Part shown: in pieces, positions 22,387 through 34,087 of the stretch
Layout: the number at the start of each line of letters is the position of its first letter
How positions within the stretch are numbered: the stretch's first letter is position 1
Assembly: GCA_016748015.1 (NCBI GenBank)
Contig: JAAOMT010000213.1
Location: 469,202 to 533,201, forward strand
Reading direction: 5' to 3'
From: Geosiphon pyriformis
Taxonomy: Eukaryota; Glomeromycota; Glomeromycetes; Archaeosporales; Geosiphonaceae
Length of the DNA: 64,000 bases
Made by a program: the position numbers and the translations under genes
The notes under the pieces: model-generated
What the model saw: only the letters and a program-made list of their open reading frames with translations
The model's database searches: none
Told to the model about the DNA's origin: nothing

Positions 22387-23399
22387 TGTTACTGGAGGTT
22401 TTTGGTCTCTTTTTTTAAATGTTGGTAATGTTGATTTGCTGTGAATTCACGTTCTCAGGAAGTAGTTGAACCTCCAATAACTGAATTTATCTTTAAATTA
22501 TCTTTTATAATTTGAACTTGCTGGGCTTATAAGTAGAATGGCCAATTCTGTGCCAGTTACTTTATGTAGTTATGTTGTAGTAAATGTCAACTCTTTTTCA
22601 GGAATTGCTCGTCTGGAAGCTCACTAAAATGTATAGTTACTTTGTTGTAAAAGTCAACTCTTCTACAGGAATCTTGTTTGTAGACTACCCTAATAATTGT
22701 AATAAGAAAAGAAAAGAAAAATAAAAAAAATGTAAAAAAAATAGAATTTTGTCAAGAGAAACGTTTTCTATTCAGGCCTGGAGTCACTAACAGTTTACTG
22801 AAATGGGTAGCTAATCAATTTTAAAACATTAGTTGGGTTTTGAGGATTTTCTAAGTGCAATAATTTAAAGAGTTTGGTTTTTCGAATTATTTGATATTTA
22901 TTTCTTTTTGTGTGTGTAGCAATGGTTCTAAGTGATAAATCTAAAGTAAGATACATTTTTCAGAAGAGAAAAGCTCTTTTTTTATACAACTTGTTGTAGT
23001 ACTAGTCTATGAACTTGCACTTTTTCTCTTTGCTCAAATTTCAGCAAACTAAAGATACATTTTGATGAACTACAAGTTATTTTGCTGAACTATTGATTAA
23101 TTTGGGTGAACTATTCATAATTTTGACGAATTTCTGTAAATTTCAGCAAATTTCTTATAAATTTCGGCAAATTTCTGTAAATTTTGGCGAATTTTTAAAT
23201 GTTACAAAGTTCAAAGTATTGTGTAATTTAATCATCCTACTTTCTGTTATACTAATTAGATTATTTTAATTGAATTGTGATATGTGATAATTGATTAAAT
23301 AATAAATGATAATTTAAAATAATATTAATATACTAATGAATTATAGAAATTATAAGAGTAATTTTATGCTAATTAATAGCTAAAATTCTATTGGTAATA
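22387..23399 (-). repeat. 3' LTR of element C
   Basis: 1013 bp, 20 bp longer than the 5' LTR. On the + strand it starts TGTTACTGG and ends GGTAATA (C to T at the terminal CA). The extra length equals one unit of the U3 array. Confidence 0.92.
23040..23195 (-). repeat. U3 repeat array of LTR C, 3' copy
   Basis: On the + strand, four copies of an RGCRAATTTCTRTAAATTTY-like unit of about 20 bp (23120-23193), beside more diverged GAACTA-containing units. The 5' LTR has three copies (32058-32112) and H has four (59641-59715). Confidence 0.7.
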
Positions 23400-24087
23400 T
23401 AATCTCCTCCTCAAGACTGAGCTCCATCGAAGTCCAAGCACTATCTGTAATATTGAGATAGTGATCTAAAATAATTAAAGTAATCTGGTCTGAAAATTGT
23501 TGAAATTTCAGTTCTGTGAGTTTGCCAATGTATTGGACTTTTATTGGTTGCAGTATTGAATTTTGTAGAACATTTTCACAAGTATTAAACAAGTCATAGA
23601 GTTTAAGAGCTGCTCTAAGTTTGTAGCGAGTGTTTGTTGGTCCAGCTGCTGTTTTGAATTCATTGTGAATTTGTTTTTGTATAATTTTAGGAGTGAGATT
23701 TGTTGCTTCAAGTTCCAGTTTTTGTTCATAAAGTGTTTTTCCAATTTGAAAGTATTTATAGATAGGGGTGTGTTCATTGTTCTGTTCATTAAGAAGTAGT
23801 AGAAGTTTTTGTTGCATTGTAGCATTTGGTGAAATGTCAATAGGGGCAATTAAAAGATTTTTTTTTAGTGCCTGCTTCAAAAGTCTTGGTAATCTATTCT
23901 CAGAGTAACTTCTTGTTTTTCTTTTATAGGGGTGATAGTTCTGTAAATGATTTGCTACTAAGACTGTAGTTTCTTTCTGAATGTAATTAATTTGACTTCC
24001 ATTAATCGTTATAGATAAGTTAGGGAGTGTTTTCAAGGCTAACATTAATTTTTGGGATATTTGTTAAATATTTTGGGGAATAATCAT
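23380..24087 (-). pseudogene. ORF3 of element C, one early stop
   Basis: 708 bp from ATG (24087-24085) to TAG inside the 3' LTR. Codon 8 is TAA where B has CAA. After it the frame is open for the remaining 228 codons, and an internal Met gives a 221-codon frame from 24045. Clearly homologous to B ORF3 (shared AAGPTN, LRAAL, YDLF, CENVLQN, IQYIGKLTELKFQQF-type runs). No known domain; no signal or membrane segment. Confidence 0.75.
23400..23413 (-). other. Polypurine tract of element C
   Basis: Minus-strand TGAGGAGGAGATTA abuts the 3' LTR; it lies inside the ORF3 coding frame as in B. Confidence 0.7.
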
Positions 24088-24229
24088 GATAAAATTGACT
24101 AATTATGAAAAGAGAAAATAAAGAAAATTATTTTTGGATATGGGGTTTTTATTTGTTTTTGGGTTTGGGTGTTTTGTAATTATTTACTATTTTTGTCTTT
24201 GTGTTTTTATTAAAAAATTATTGTAAAAT

Positions 24230-25615
24230 TTAAGTGTTCAAGTTTGGTTGTTGTTCTATTATAATTATTGGTTCTAAATTTTAGGGAATATCTTCAGAAT
24301 TAATTAAAGGGGAATGTATACCAATTTGTGGAATTAATGGTTCAGAATTGTTTCTGGAATGATAGTGTTTCAATCTGTTTCTATGTGCAACTTTTGCTAA
24401 TATTTTGTTATTAAGTCTTAACTTATATGATCTATTGCCTAGAATTTCATAAATATAAAATGGTCCATCCTATTTGTTTTCAAATTTCCCACTCCATTGT
24501 TTTTCAGCCTTAGTTCTGTGTAAGAGAACTTTATTTCCAACTTTAAATTCGTTGGTAATAGATGGTAATTTGTTGTCATGTTTTTCTTTTTGTTGAGCTT
24601 GGGAATGTTCAATATGAGTTGCTGCTATTTTTTTTTTTCTTCCAGTGTACTAAGAAGAGTGTAGGCTCTTTTTTGGAGTGTCTTTTGAAAGTTTTCTTCA
24701 TTGATTGGTTGCACTGGGTATGTTTCCACTGTGAAATTAATTGGTAATGTTGCTGTCCTTCTATAAGTAAGATCAAATGGTGTGTGTTTCATAGTATCTT
24801 GTTTTAGTGTTCTGTATGCTAGTAACACTGATGGAATAAAAATATTTCATTTCTGGTCAAAATTTGTTGAGACTTTGGCTAAAGATTCACACAATGTTCT
24901 ATTGAACTGTTCTACAAGTTCATTTGTTTGAGGGTAATAAGATAATGATAGAGGTCTTTTGACATTGAACCATTCACAAATTTTTTGTATCAAGTTGTTC
25001 ACAAAATGTGTTTTTTGATCAGATAAGAGTTCAATTGGGCATCCATGTCTACAGATAATGTCTTCATAGATGAAATTTGCTACTGATTTTGCATCTGCTC
25101 TTTGGATGGCTCTAGCTTCAGGCCATTTGGTAAGATAATTCACTGCAACTGCAATATAACGATTTCCTTGGGTTGTGATAGGTAATGGTCTGACTAAATC
25201 AATTCCAACTCTGTCAAAAGGTTGTCCAACTTTGATTGGATTTAGAGGTTCTGTGGGGTGAGTTCTTCCTCTTCTTTGACAATTATCACAAGATTCTACA
25301 TATTGTTAAATGTTTTTTTGCATGTGGAGCCAAAAAATAATGTTCAAGGGTTCTTTGAATTGTTTCCTCTTTTCCCAAGTGTGCTAAAGACAGATCTGTG
25401 TACATGTTGTATAAAATTGTTTCTTTTTCATTCTCTTGTACTAATCTGAGTGGCTGGTTTGGTTTTCTGTGATTTTTATAATAGATTTTGTTCTGGTGTA
25501 TGAAATATTGTTTTAATTGGTGTTGTAAGTGGTGTTTTTCACTTGGAGACCAGTTTTTTGGCATGGTAAAAGTCTCCAAATAATTTTTAAGATTGCTGTA
25601 GTTTCTGAGATCCAT
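24230..25615 (-). pseudogene. Integrase ORF of element C
   Basis: ATG at 25615 (MDLRNYSNL), 57 bp after the RNase H stop and in the same frame; exactly 1386 bp to TAA. The zinc domain (MYTD, AHLG, CNSC-like) lies at about 25400-25260. The catalytic core (GIDLV, VNYLTKWPEA, LLSDQKTHF, then the Glu segment with LVEQFNRTLC) lies at about 25220-24880. The basic C-terminal module is at about 24550-24350. Stops at about 25305 and 24470 and frame disturbance near 24845 and 24650 show recent decay. Confidence 0.88.
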
Positions 25616-25672
25616 TCTTGTTTGGTTATTTTGTTGGTAAGTTGGTAAATTGTAGTGGAATTGTTGTTGGTA

Positions 25673-27500
25673 TTAATTTTGTCTCATTCTTGAGAGGCTA
25701 TCAACATTGGTATGTAGTTTTCCTGGTTTGTAGTGTACAATATATTTGTAGTCTGTTAAGAAGTTATTCCATCAAGACTGTTTGGCACTTTGTTCAGTTT
25801 TCTTTTTATTAAGCCATTTGAGGCCAATGTTATTCGTTATTATGTCAAATTCTTTTCCATTCTTCAGATATTGTTGAAAATGTTTAAGAGCCCAAATAAC
25901 TACAGCAGCTTCTAATTCAGTTGAGCCATATTTGAGTTCTGTTGGCTTGAGTGTTCTGCTGACATAGGCAATAACTTGTTCTTGGCCATTTTCATCCAAT
26001 TGTGATAAGATGGCACCAAATGCTATGTGTGAGGCATCAGTGGCTAATTGGAATCATTTGTTGAAGTCTGAGTAAGCAAGAACTGGGGCTGTTGTCAATT
26101 TTGTTTTGAGAATTTCAAAAGCTTTTTGTTGTTTTTCAGTCCATTTGTATGGTACGTTTTTGTTGGTAAGATAATTGAATGGTTTGGCAATTTCTGAGAA
26201 TTTTTTTATGAATTTTTGATAATAAGAGGCTAATCCCACAAATCCTTTTAGTTCTGTAGTATTTCTGGGGGTTTGAAAGTTTTTGACAGCACTGATTGTT
26301 CCTGGATTTGGTTTGATTTCATCTTTACTAACTATGTGTCCAAGAAAGATTAAGCTTGTTTTTCTAAAGTGACATTTCTCAATATTTAACTTTAATCCTG
26401 CTTTCCATAATCATTGAAAAACTTCTCGCAAGTAAATGAGATGGGCTTCAAAGCTTGGTAAGTATACATCAGTATTATCAAGATAAACAACTACTAATTG
26501 CCATAAAAGCCCTTCATAGACAACATCCATAAGTCACTGAAATGTTGCTGGTGCATTGCAAAGTCCAAAAGGCATAACATTAAACTCATAATTTCCCTCT
26601 TGAGTGGTAAATGCTGTTTTGGGTCTATCTTTTGGGTCCATTTCGACTTGCCAGTATCCACTTTCCAGGTCTAAAGTTGAAAAAAACTTGGCTTTTCCTA
26701 GAGCATCTAGCATGTCATCAATTCTTGGAAGAGAGTAGATATCTCCAATTATAACACTATTCAGTTGTTTATAATCAACACAGAATCTGATTTTTCCATT
26801 TTTTTTTTAACTAAAACTACTGGTGAGGCCCAAAGATTTCTTGATGGTTGAATCAATCCATTATTGAGCATTCTTTGGATTTCTTCTCTAATGAATTGGG
26901 GGCTGGCAGATGGCACTCAATAAGCTTGTTGACGTTTTGGTAGAGCATCTTCTGTATGGATCTAATGTTGAACAATGTCTGTTTTTCCCAAGTCATTGTT
27001 GTCTTTTGCAAATATATCTGCAAATTCAGCTATCAATTGTTTCAATTGTCTTTGTTGTTGAGGTTCTAAGGGACTCATATTGATTTGAGAGAGTTTTTCT
27101 TCCAACAAGTGGTAGTTTTCAGTAGTGGAAATAATATTTGGATTTGGGAGTAGAGTGTGCTTTACAATTTCGATGAAATTAGAGACAATTTGAGGGTTTT
27201 CATCTTGAAAGATATTGCTATGTATGATTCCAATTTCTAATTTGTTTAATAAAACAATAGAGTAATTATTGGGGTTGTAGAATGTAACTTGAAATTTTTT
27301 CATTCCTTTGGGAATATAAACGTTTGGAATTGATATTTCATGTTTCAAACAGATTTGTTCATTGGATTCAAAGATTTGTTGTGTAATGGTGGGTTTTGAG
27401 CAAGCGTAAATTTTGTGATGTTCTCCAAAAAGTGAAATGGTAATTGGCTGAGGAAGTTGAAGAATTTGGTGAGATTCATTTTGTGTATTAAGAACTATGT
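25673..27500 (-). pseudogene. Pre-RT segment, RT and RNase H of element C
   Basis: The pre-RT beta segment is at 27500-26990. RT has FSTLDLESGYWQVEMDPKD at about 26690-26630 and the catalytic box as YLDNTD at about 26490-26470, so the second Asp is Asn (a G-to-A change) and RT is inactive. RNase H shows ATDASHIAFGAIL near 26040, ELEAAV near 25917 and ITNNIGLKW near 25840 (an Asp-to-Asn change compared with B). ORF1 ends at TAA 25675-25673 after MRQN. Several stops (for example near 26416, 26533, 26959) mark decay. Confidence 0.88.
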
Positions 27501-27509
27501 TTACTGGGA

Positions 27510-27960
27510 CTGTAAATCGTCCAGTTGAACCAAAACTTTGAGTTCCTCTTTCACTTTTTCCCAATTGTTCTCTGTTGTTTACTGATTGTAAACCCGAAAT
27601 GTTGATTAAGGGTAAGTAAATTGCTTGAGCAATTTTTTCAGCATGTTCAATTTTGAATAGTTTGTCTGTCTCATTCTGTAACATGATGGTAATGTCTCCA
27701 GTGTATTCTGCATCTATAACTCTTCCTCTAATATTGATTCTTTTGCTTGCCAATGATGATCTGGAGGCAATTTGAACCATTGCTTCTGGTGGAATTTTAA
27801 GAGCAATTTTGAGATTGATTTTTGTCAAAGACTTTGGTTGGAGAATCAAAGTATCTTTTTCTGGGTATTTTAGGTCATATCCAGCATCAATTTCGTATGC
27901 TTTTTCTGGTCTGATTCCTTGGCCATGGTTGTCAAAATATTTAAGTTGTAGAGGTGGTTG
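27510..27960 (-). pseudogene. dUTPase domain of element C, all five motifs intact
   Basis: The best-kept dUTPase in the window and uninterrupted by stops. It has DAGYDL (about 27890), ASRSSLAS (about 27765), GRVIDAEYTGDI (about 27715), EKIAQAIYLPL (about 27630) and RGTQSFGSTG (about 27545). Compared with sister copies, motif 3 has Arg-Val where others have Gly-Ile. It sits in a 386-codon open piece (28122-26962) that also holds the end of the Cys-rich domain and the pre-RT segment. Enough residues remain that it could fold; whether it is expressed is unknown. Confidence 0.92.
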
Positions 27961-28059
27961 TTTTTCAAGAAGATAAATGGGAGTGGTTGGTAGTTCTTCT
28001 ACTAGTTCAAATACTCTAAATTCGATTTCATTTTCATCATTCTCATCTGGCAGAGGAAT

Positions 28060-28655
28060 GCTAAGAGCATAACATTCTAAATACCATTGGTCATTACAAG
28101 GCATAACACATTCTTCACACAATTGAATGTTTATTTGCTCTAATCATTGAATTTGAGCTTCTTTGGTCGGATATATGTGGCTTGCATTTGGTGGTAGGTT
28201 TCTACTTCATTTTTATAATCAAATCCAGCTAATTCTATAGTATACTCAATATATTCAGCTTCTTTCATTTGGCAGACATCTTCTTGGGTGGCTCCATTTA
28301 TCAATGCCATTGCTAGATCAAAAATCATTTCAGCATCATGAGGGTAGTGGTAAAGTTTATTGAGAGCACTGTTGTATGCTGCATCAAATGGTGTTCCTCT
28401 TCTGACTTTTTCCGAAATTGATAGAGCACATACTCCTCCTTTTATTGCTACATCAATCCAATTGCATTCTTCTGATAGCATTTCTCCACATGTAAGGCAA
28501 GGTGTGTTGTCCCATTTTCTACTTCTTTTTGGAGATTCAAATCGTTCTTTATGGCATGCTTTGCAAAAGTAACAGGTACGAGTTTCATATTCCTCTTCTG
28601 GAGAAATACATGCTCTCATTGATGAAAGTTTTTTGTTGCAATCTTTGCATTTGAG
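28060..28655 (-). pseudogene. Cys-rich domain of element C, single-base frameshift
   Basis: CKDCNKKLSSM (about 28645), CYFCKAC (about 28570), CLTCGEMLSEEC (about 28500), then a helical segment and CEEC...CPC...ECYALS (28120-28070). A one-base insertion relative to B near 28150 puts the last part in another frame, splitting ORF1. CNQTC in B reads CALS here, so one Cys pair is reduced. Confidence 0.75.
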
Positions 28656-28859
28656 TGAAATATAGGGTGGTTGTTTCCGTGGTTTTGGTGTAGAATATCT
28701 AACTTTCTTCCATCCCCTTGATTCTTCAAAAATCTCTTGTTCGGTTTCTTCAACCCAATTGGATGTTGATTCAAGAGCCATGTAGGTTTCAGTAAGTGGC
28801 ATTTCTTTCTCCTCTTCAAATTCAAATACTGAAGCTTTTTCTGATTGTTTGTTAAAGGT

Positions 28860-29400
28860 ATTACAGGTTGCAGGTACTATGGTATATTGTTCTTGGTATG
28901 AGATTTTAAGTTCTTGAGTTTCCCAGTTTAGGTTTGCATTGGCCTTGAGAAGCCAATCATTTCCAACTAGAGCTTGGTATTGGGGTGCATCTATAACAAG
29001 AACTTTAACTGGAATGGTGATTCTATTAATTGAAAAAGAGAAATCATCAATTTCTCCTACTGAAGTTTTCTTCATACCATCAGCTGTGACAATAACTGTT
29101 TGAGCTGGTCTGTCTACATTTTGTTTGAGTTGTTGCATCAGCTGGTAAGTGATGATACTTCCAGCTGATCCACTATTTAAGATTAAGTGAATGGGTTTTC
29201 CTTCTACTGTAGCTTCTGTGTACATAGCAGTAATTGCTTTCTGTTCATTGACTGCTGCATTACTAAGCAGAAATGGTGATTCATTTGCTTCAAATTCAAA
29301 TGGAAATATATCTGACAGATTAGCATTTTGGGCAATTTGAACTGGTGGAATGGTGTGGTTGGAAGGGTTTGATCTTAGCGTTGCAACTTTATCTTCAGAA
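28860..29400 (-). pseudogene. Protease of element C, catalytic Asp lost
   Basis: Open in the Gag frame (478-codon open piece 29576-28140). The active site reads LILNSGSAGSII at about 29190-29155, with Asn for the catalytic Asp (a G-to-A change on the coding strand). The flap and the ALVGNDWLLKANANLNW end at about 28965-28915 are intact. The single change should abolish cleavage. Confidence 0.86.
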
Positions 29401-29599
29401 AGTGCAGTTTGTTGAAAATCCGATTCCTCTGATGTTATAAGATAACTGGGTTGAGTGTGATAGTAATTGGGTCTTTGCTGACCCGAATTTTGGGGAACCA
29501 ACTGGTTATTTGGATTGATTCTGTTGTGGTTATTCTGCAATTGATTTTGGGGTGTGAATTGGTTATGTTGAACCAATCTTCTTGCTGGTACTTGATATT

Positions 29600-31274
29600 G
29601 TTGAGTGGGTGGTGTCTGATATGACTGAATTGGTAAAGGTTGCTAATATTGTTGCTGCATTGATTGTGGAGCTGGTGGATAGTAGTTTTGATTTTGTGGT
29701 CTTGGTGAATAATAGGTTAGTAGTGGAGATTGGTAATAGGATTGTTGTGGTGAAGAGTAACGTTGGTTACTCCTGTTTTTTTGGTCTTTTTGCAATTTCT
29801 TACAATCTTGTTTCCAGTGTCCTAAAATTCCACAATAATGACAATTTTGAGATTGGTTGTTGGATGGTAATCCAAAATTGTTTTAGTTGTGTCATTGTGG
29901 TGGTTGATATTTTTGTGGTTGTTGCTGCTGTTGTTGTTGGTTTGTAAAATAGCTTTCAACTTTTTTTGTGAGTTGGTCTATCTTTTTTTCAGCTGCTGAG
30001 CTGGTTTCTCCAATTGCAAGGTTTACAAGCTTGGTGTGATTTTTTTCTTCCATTGCCATCTCATAGCTCTTTGCATGTCTAATAGCAGTTGCTAAGTCTG
30101 CTAGAGCATGTGGACAGACTTTTTTAATCAGTTTGTCTTTTAACCCTGCTATAAACTGATCCAAAATTTGAGCATCAGAATAGTAGTCATTGGTTTCCAA
30201 TTGTCGGATTCGTCTGAGAAGTTTGTTAAATTTTCCAAAATAAGTCATAACAGATTTAGATGTTTCTTGTTTGATATTGCAAAAGTGGTTTTTGAGAGTG
30301 ATAAAGGTATTGTTGTCAGTGAATTGTTGTAGAAAAGCATCTTTGAATGCTTGCTAGTTTTCAAATAGTTCTTCTAAATTTTCAAATCATTCTCTTGCTG
30401 TTCCTTGGAAAAAGTAGGGAATTGCTTTGAGCATTCTTGCTGCAATTCAAACATTTACATCTTCTGCTTTTTGAATCTTGTCAAGCCATTCTTGAGAACT
30501 GGTATCATTGTCTTTACCAGTAAATTCTGGAATTTTTGCAATGTAAGCAGTTGCCATTTCTTCTTTGTTTTCTGTAATTTCTTCTGGTTTTGATTCAGTT
30601 TCTTCACTTTCCAAGCTTTTTGAGTGATTACTTTCGTTTTCCTGTAAGTAATCAATGATATTGGCACTTGTTGATATTGGTTCCTGCTGTTGAGTAAGAT
30701 TTCTAGGTGACTGAAAATCTTCTGGTCTGGAGAAATGGCTAAGTAGTGAACTTGGTGTTTGTGGTTAAACAAATGAAATTGGAAATGGTGTAATAGAAAG
30801 TGGTAATTTGACACTGGTTCCTTGTTCAGGTGTTTGCAAGTGTTTGGCAATTGTCTTTTGTAGTGTTGGAGTGTTTGGAGTGGTTTTTGAGTATTGGTTC
30901 AATTTTTGTTTGCCTTTGTTGCTTGTTTCTGTTTCTGATTCAAAGTCAAAAGTGTATTTAGACTGTATTGGGTATTTTTCTTCACAATACTCAGTAATGT
31001 TAAAATTAAGTTCTTGGAAGTAGGTAGCAAGTGTTTCACTGTTTAGGTCTTCTGTTCCCAATTGTGAATAGTGTACTAAATTATTGTAGAGGTTGCTTCT
31101 AACTTCTGAAATGTTGTAGTTTCCAAAAAGATAATTGTTGATGCAGTTTTCAATGTATTGGTATACTGATTTCTTTACAACTTCAATTCCGTTTGGAATG
31201 TTGAATCTTTGCTTGTAGTGGGTATAAATTGACTGATAATACTCTAGAGTTGCTGTGTCTAGTGTGGTCGCCAC
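29600..31274 (-). pseudogene. Gag region of element C (GTG start)
   Basis: GTG at 31274 in the context TTCAAAGTGGCG; in-frame stop upstream at about 31297 with no ATG between. The N-terminal domain is open to 30765. The core with IRQLETNDYYSDAQILDQFIAG-type sequence is at 30248-29892, and the zinc knuckle CHYCGILGHWKQDC at about 29842-29801. Gln/Pro/Tyr-rich tail. Stops near 30765, 30390, 30250, 29890 and 29640 are all at sites that read an amino acid in sister copies. Confidence 0.86.
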
Positions 31275-31301
31275 TTTGAATTTGTTGTTGCTGTGTTATT
31301 T

Positions 31302-31319
31302 CTATGGGAAAGCACCAAA
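31302..31319 (-). other. Primer binding site of element C
   Basis: Minus-strand TTTGGTGCTTTCCCATAG directly inside the 5' LTR. Confidence 0.65.
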
Positions 31320-32312
31320 TGTTACCAAAGGTTTTTGGTCTCTTTTCTTAAATATTGGTAATGTTGATTTGCTGTGAATTCATGTTCTCAGGAAGTAGTT
31401 GAACCTCCAATAACTGAATTTATCTTTAAATTATCTTCTATAATTTGAACTTGCTGGGCTTATAAGTAGAATGGCCAATTCTGTGCCAGTTACTTTATGT
31501 AGTTATGTTGTAGTAAATGTCAACTCTTTCCCAGGAATTGCTTGTCTAGAAGCTCACTAAAATGTATAGTTACTTTGCTGTGAAAGTCAACTCTTCTACA
31601 GGAATCTTGTCTGTAGACTACCCTAATAATTGTAATAAGAAAAAAAATAAAAAATAAAAGAAATATAAAAGAAATAGAATTTTGTTAAGAGAAACGTTTT
31701 CTATCCAGGCCTGGAGTCACTAACAGTTTACTGAAATTGGTAGCTAATCAATTTCAAAACGTTAGTTGGGTTTTGAGGATTTTCCAAGTGCAATAATTTA
31801 AAGAGTTTGGTTTTTCGAATTATTTGATATTTATTTTTTTTTGTGTGTGTAGAAATGGTTTTAAGTGATAAATATAAAGTAAGATACATTTTCCAAAAGA
31901 GAAAAGCTCTTTTTTTATACAACTTGTTGTAGTACTAGTCTATAAACTTGCACTTTTTCTCTTTGCTCAAATTTTGGCAAACTAAAAATACATTTTGATG
32001 AACTACAAGTTATTTCACTGAACTATTGATTAATTTGGGTAAACTATTCATAATTTCGACGAATTTCTGTAAATTTCGGCGAATTTCTTATAAATTTCGG
32101 TGAATTTTTGAATGTTACAAAGTTCAGAGTATTGTGTAATTTGATCATCCTACTTTCTGTTATATTAATTAGATTATTTTAATTGAATTGTGATATGTGA
32201 TAATTGATTAAATAATAAATGATAATTTAAAATGATATTAATATACTAATAAATTATAGAAATTATAAGGATAATTTTATGCTAATTAATAGCTAAAATT
32301 CTACTGGTAACA
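31320..32312 (-). repeat. 5' LTR of element C
   Basis: 993 bp. On the + strand it runs TGTTACCAAAGG...CTGGTAACA. It carries three U3 repeat units (32058-32112) where the 3' LTR has four. Confidence 0.92.
31913..31919 (-). promoter_or_regulatory. Probable TATA box of LTR C
   Basis: Minus-strand TATAAAA, downstream of the U3 array and in the same local context (AAGTTGTATAAAA) as in LTR B. Confidence 0.6.
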
Positions 32313-32316
32313 CCAT

Positions 32317-33892
32317 CTATATTCTGGAAGATACCATCATTGGATACCTCGGAATGGAGCTAGAAAATGCATCAACACCACAAAAAATTCTAAATTTCCC
32401 AGAAATCGCCCTCTACTGTAAACTCACTTTAATAAATTGGCAACAACTGTTGGAATGCTATCAATTTATGACAGAAAAATTAACCAAATTAAACATTGGA
32501 ACAATGAATCCTGACCAACAGCGACAATTAAAAGCATTAGTTTTAAAATACTCTGATATATTTTCATGAAATGACAAATTTGGAAGAACCAACTTGGTTC
32601 AACACCAAATCTCCACTGGAGACACCAGACCTGAAAAACAATGCACTTACCATGTTCCACCAATGGAACATAATTTTATCAAAGAAGAAGTCCAAAGCAT
32701 GTTAGAAAAAGAAATAATACAACTATCAATGAGCCTATGATCTTCACCAGTTGTTTTAGTAAGGAAAAGGAACGGAAAAATTAGATTTTATGTCGACTAT
32801 TGCAAACTAAACAGCAAAACAACCAAAAACTCATACCCAATACCATTAATTGACAAAATCTTTGACATTTTTGGAGGAGCAAAATGGTTTTCTACACTGG
32901 ACTTAACCAGTAGGTACTGGCAAGTGGAAATGGACCCAAAAGACAGGCATAAAACAGCATTCACAACACAAAATAGCAATTATGAGTTCAATGTAATGCC
33001 ATTTGGATTAACAAATGCTCCCGTGACATTCCAAAGACTAATAGATGTAATTTACTCCAGAATCCTGTGGCAATCTGTTGTTGTCTACTTGGATGATACA
33101 AATGTTTTCTTGTCAAAATTCACAGATCATCTCCAACATTTACAACAAGTTTTTAAGAGATTGAGACATGCTGGACTTAAACTAAATCTAGAAAAATGTT
33201 TCTTTGGGAAAAATGAGCTAGTATTTTTAGAACACGTAGTTGGAAAAGATGAAATAAAACCAGATCCATCAAAAATAGATAAAGTAAAAAATTTTCCAGT
33301 ATTTCAAAACGTTTCAGAAGTTAGAAGCTTTTTAGGACTCACATCTTACTACTGCTGCTTTGTAGAAAACTTTTCAAACATCACCAAACCTCTTAATTAT
33401 CTACTATCCAAAAATGTGAAGTTTGAATGAACTAAAGCACAACAAAAAGCTTTTGAGTACCTTAGACAAAAGCTCATTGAATCACCAATAATGATTTATC
33501 CGAATTTCAACAAGAAATTTATTTTGGCCACAGATGTCTCTAGAACTGGACTTGGAGCCATTCTGTCACAAAAAAATGATAATGAAAGAGAACATGTAAT
33601 TGCTTATGCCAGCAGAAGTCTCAGTACGGCAGAGCAAAACTATGCAGCACATGAACTTGAATGCTTAGCAGTAGTCTGGAGTTGTGTTCATTTTAACACA
33701 TATTTATGATACCAACCCTTTGAGATTACCACAGATTATAGAGGTCTGGTCTGGTTAAATAACAAGAAAGCGCTAAAAGAAAAATATGCCAGATGGTTAC
33801 AAACGTTAGCATCATACAATTATATTATCAAATACAAAGAAGGTACCAAAAATGCTAATGCTAACTGTTTGTCAAGAATGAGACATACATAA
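32317..33892 (+). pseudogene. Rest of pre-RT segment, RT and RNase H of element D
   Basis: Continues from 22386. RT has FSTLDLTSRYWQVEMDPKD at about 32890 and an intact YLDDTN box at about 33090, with open frames 32924-33427 and 33491-33706. RNase H has ATDVSRTGLGAIL near 33528 and ELECLAV near 33654, then TTDYRGLVW. ORF1 ends at TAA 33890-33892 after MRHT. Stops at about 32567, 32738, 33428 and 33707. Confidence 0.88.
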
Positions 33893-33921
33893 AAATCACC
33901 AACCCACCCGCCACAACAATA

Positions 33922-34072
33922 ATGAACATAATAACAACCAACAGTATTGAATGATTTACCAACTCACAATTTTAAAAATTACAACAACAAATTAATAACA
34001 CAGTATTGAACCACTATAGTAACTTAGAATTTAATGAAGAAATTAACTTCAATTTTGATGGAACTCAATCTT
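33922..34072 (+). pseudogene. Remnant of integrase start fused to ORF3 end, element D
   Basis: ATG 33922 stands where the other elements start integrase and is in a different frame from RNase H. Only a few Asn/Gln-rich codons follow before the sequence resembles the last codons of ORF3 (a …NFDGTQS stretch before TAA, as DFDGAQS-like ends elsewhere). About 2 kb found in B, C, E and F is missing here. Confidence 0.6.
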
Positions 34073-34087
34073 AAAAGGAGTAGATAA
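34073..34087 (+). other. Polypurine tract of element D
   Basis: AAAAGGAGTAGATAA adjoins the 3' LTR. Confidence 0.65.

Larger units (their letters stand above)
22387..32312 (-). mobile_element. Ty3/Gypsy-type LTR retrotransposon C, full length, inserted in D
   Basis: Minus-strand element of 9926 bp. The 5' LTR is 31320-32312 and the 3' LTR 22387-23399. The target duplication is CCGT/CCAT (22383-22386 and 32313-32316, one G-to-A change), and its removal restores the frame of D. ORF1 runs from GTG 31274 to the stop at 25673, integrase 25615-24230, ORF3 24087-23380. It has fewer stops than B and belongs to the same family as H. Confidence 0.94.

Noticed and set aside
28140-28155. Programmed frameshift between the Cys-rich domain and dUTPase in C
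   Set aside because: B reads straight through at the same place and C differs by a single inserted base, so it is a mutation.
28140-29576. The 478-codon open frame as a host gene
   Set aside because: It contains the element protease and Cys-rich domain in the Gag frame, between LTRs of element C.
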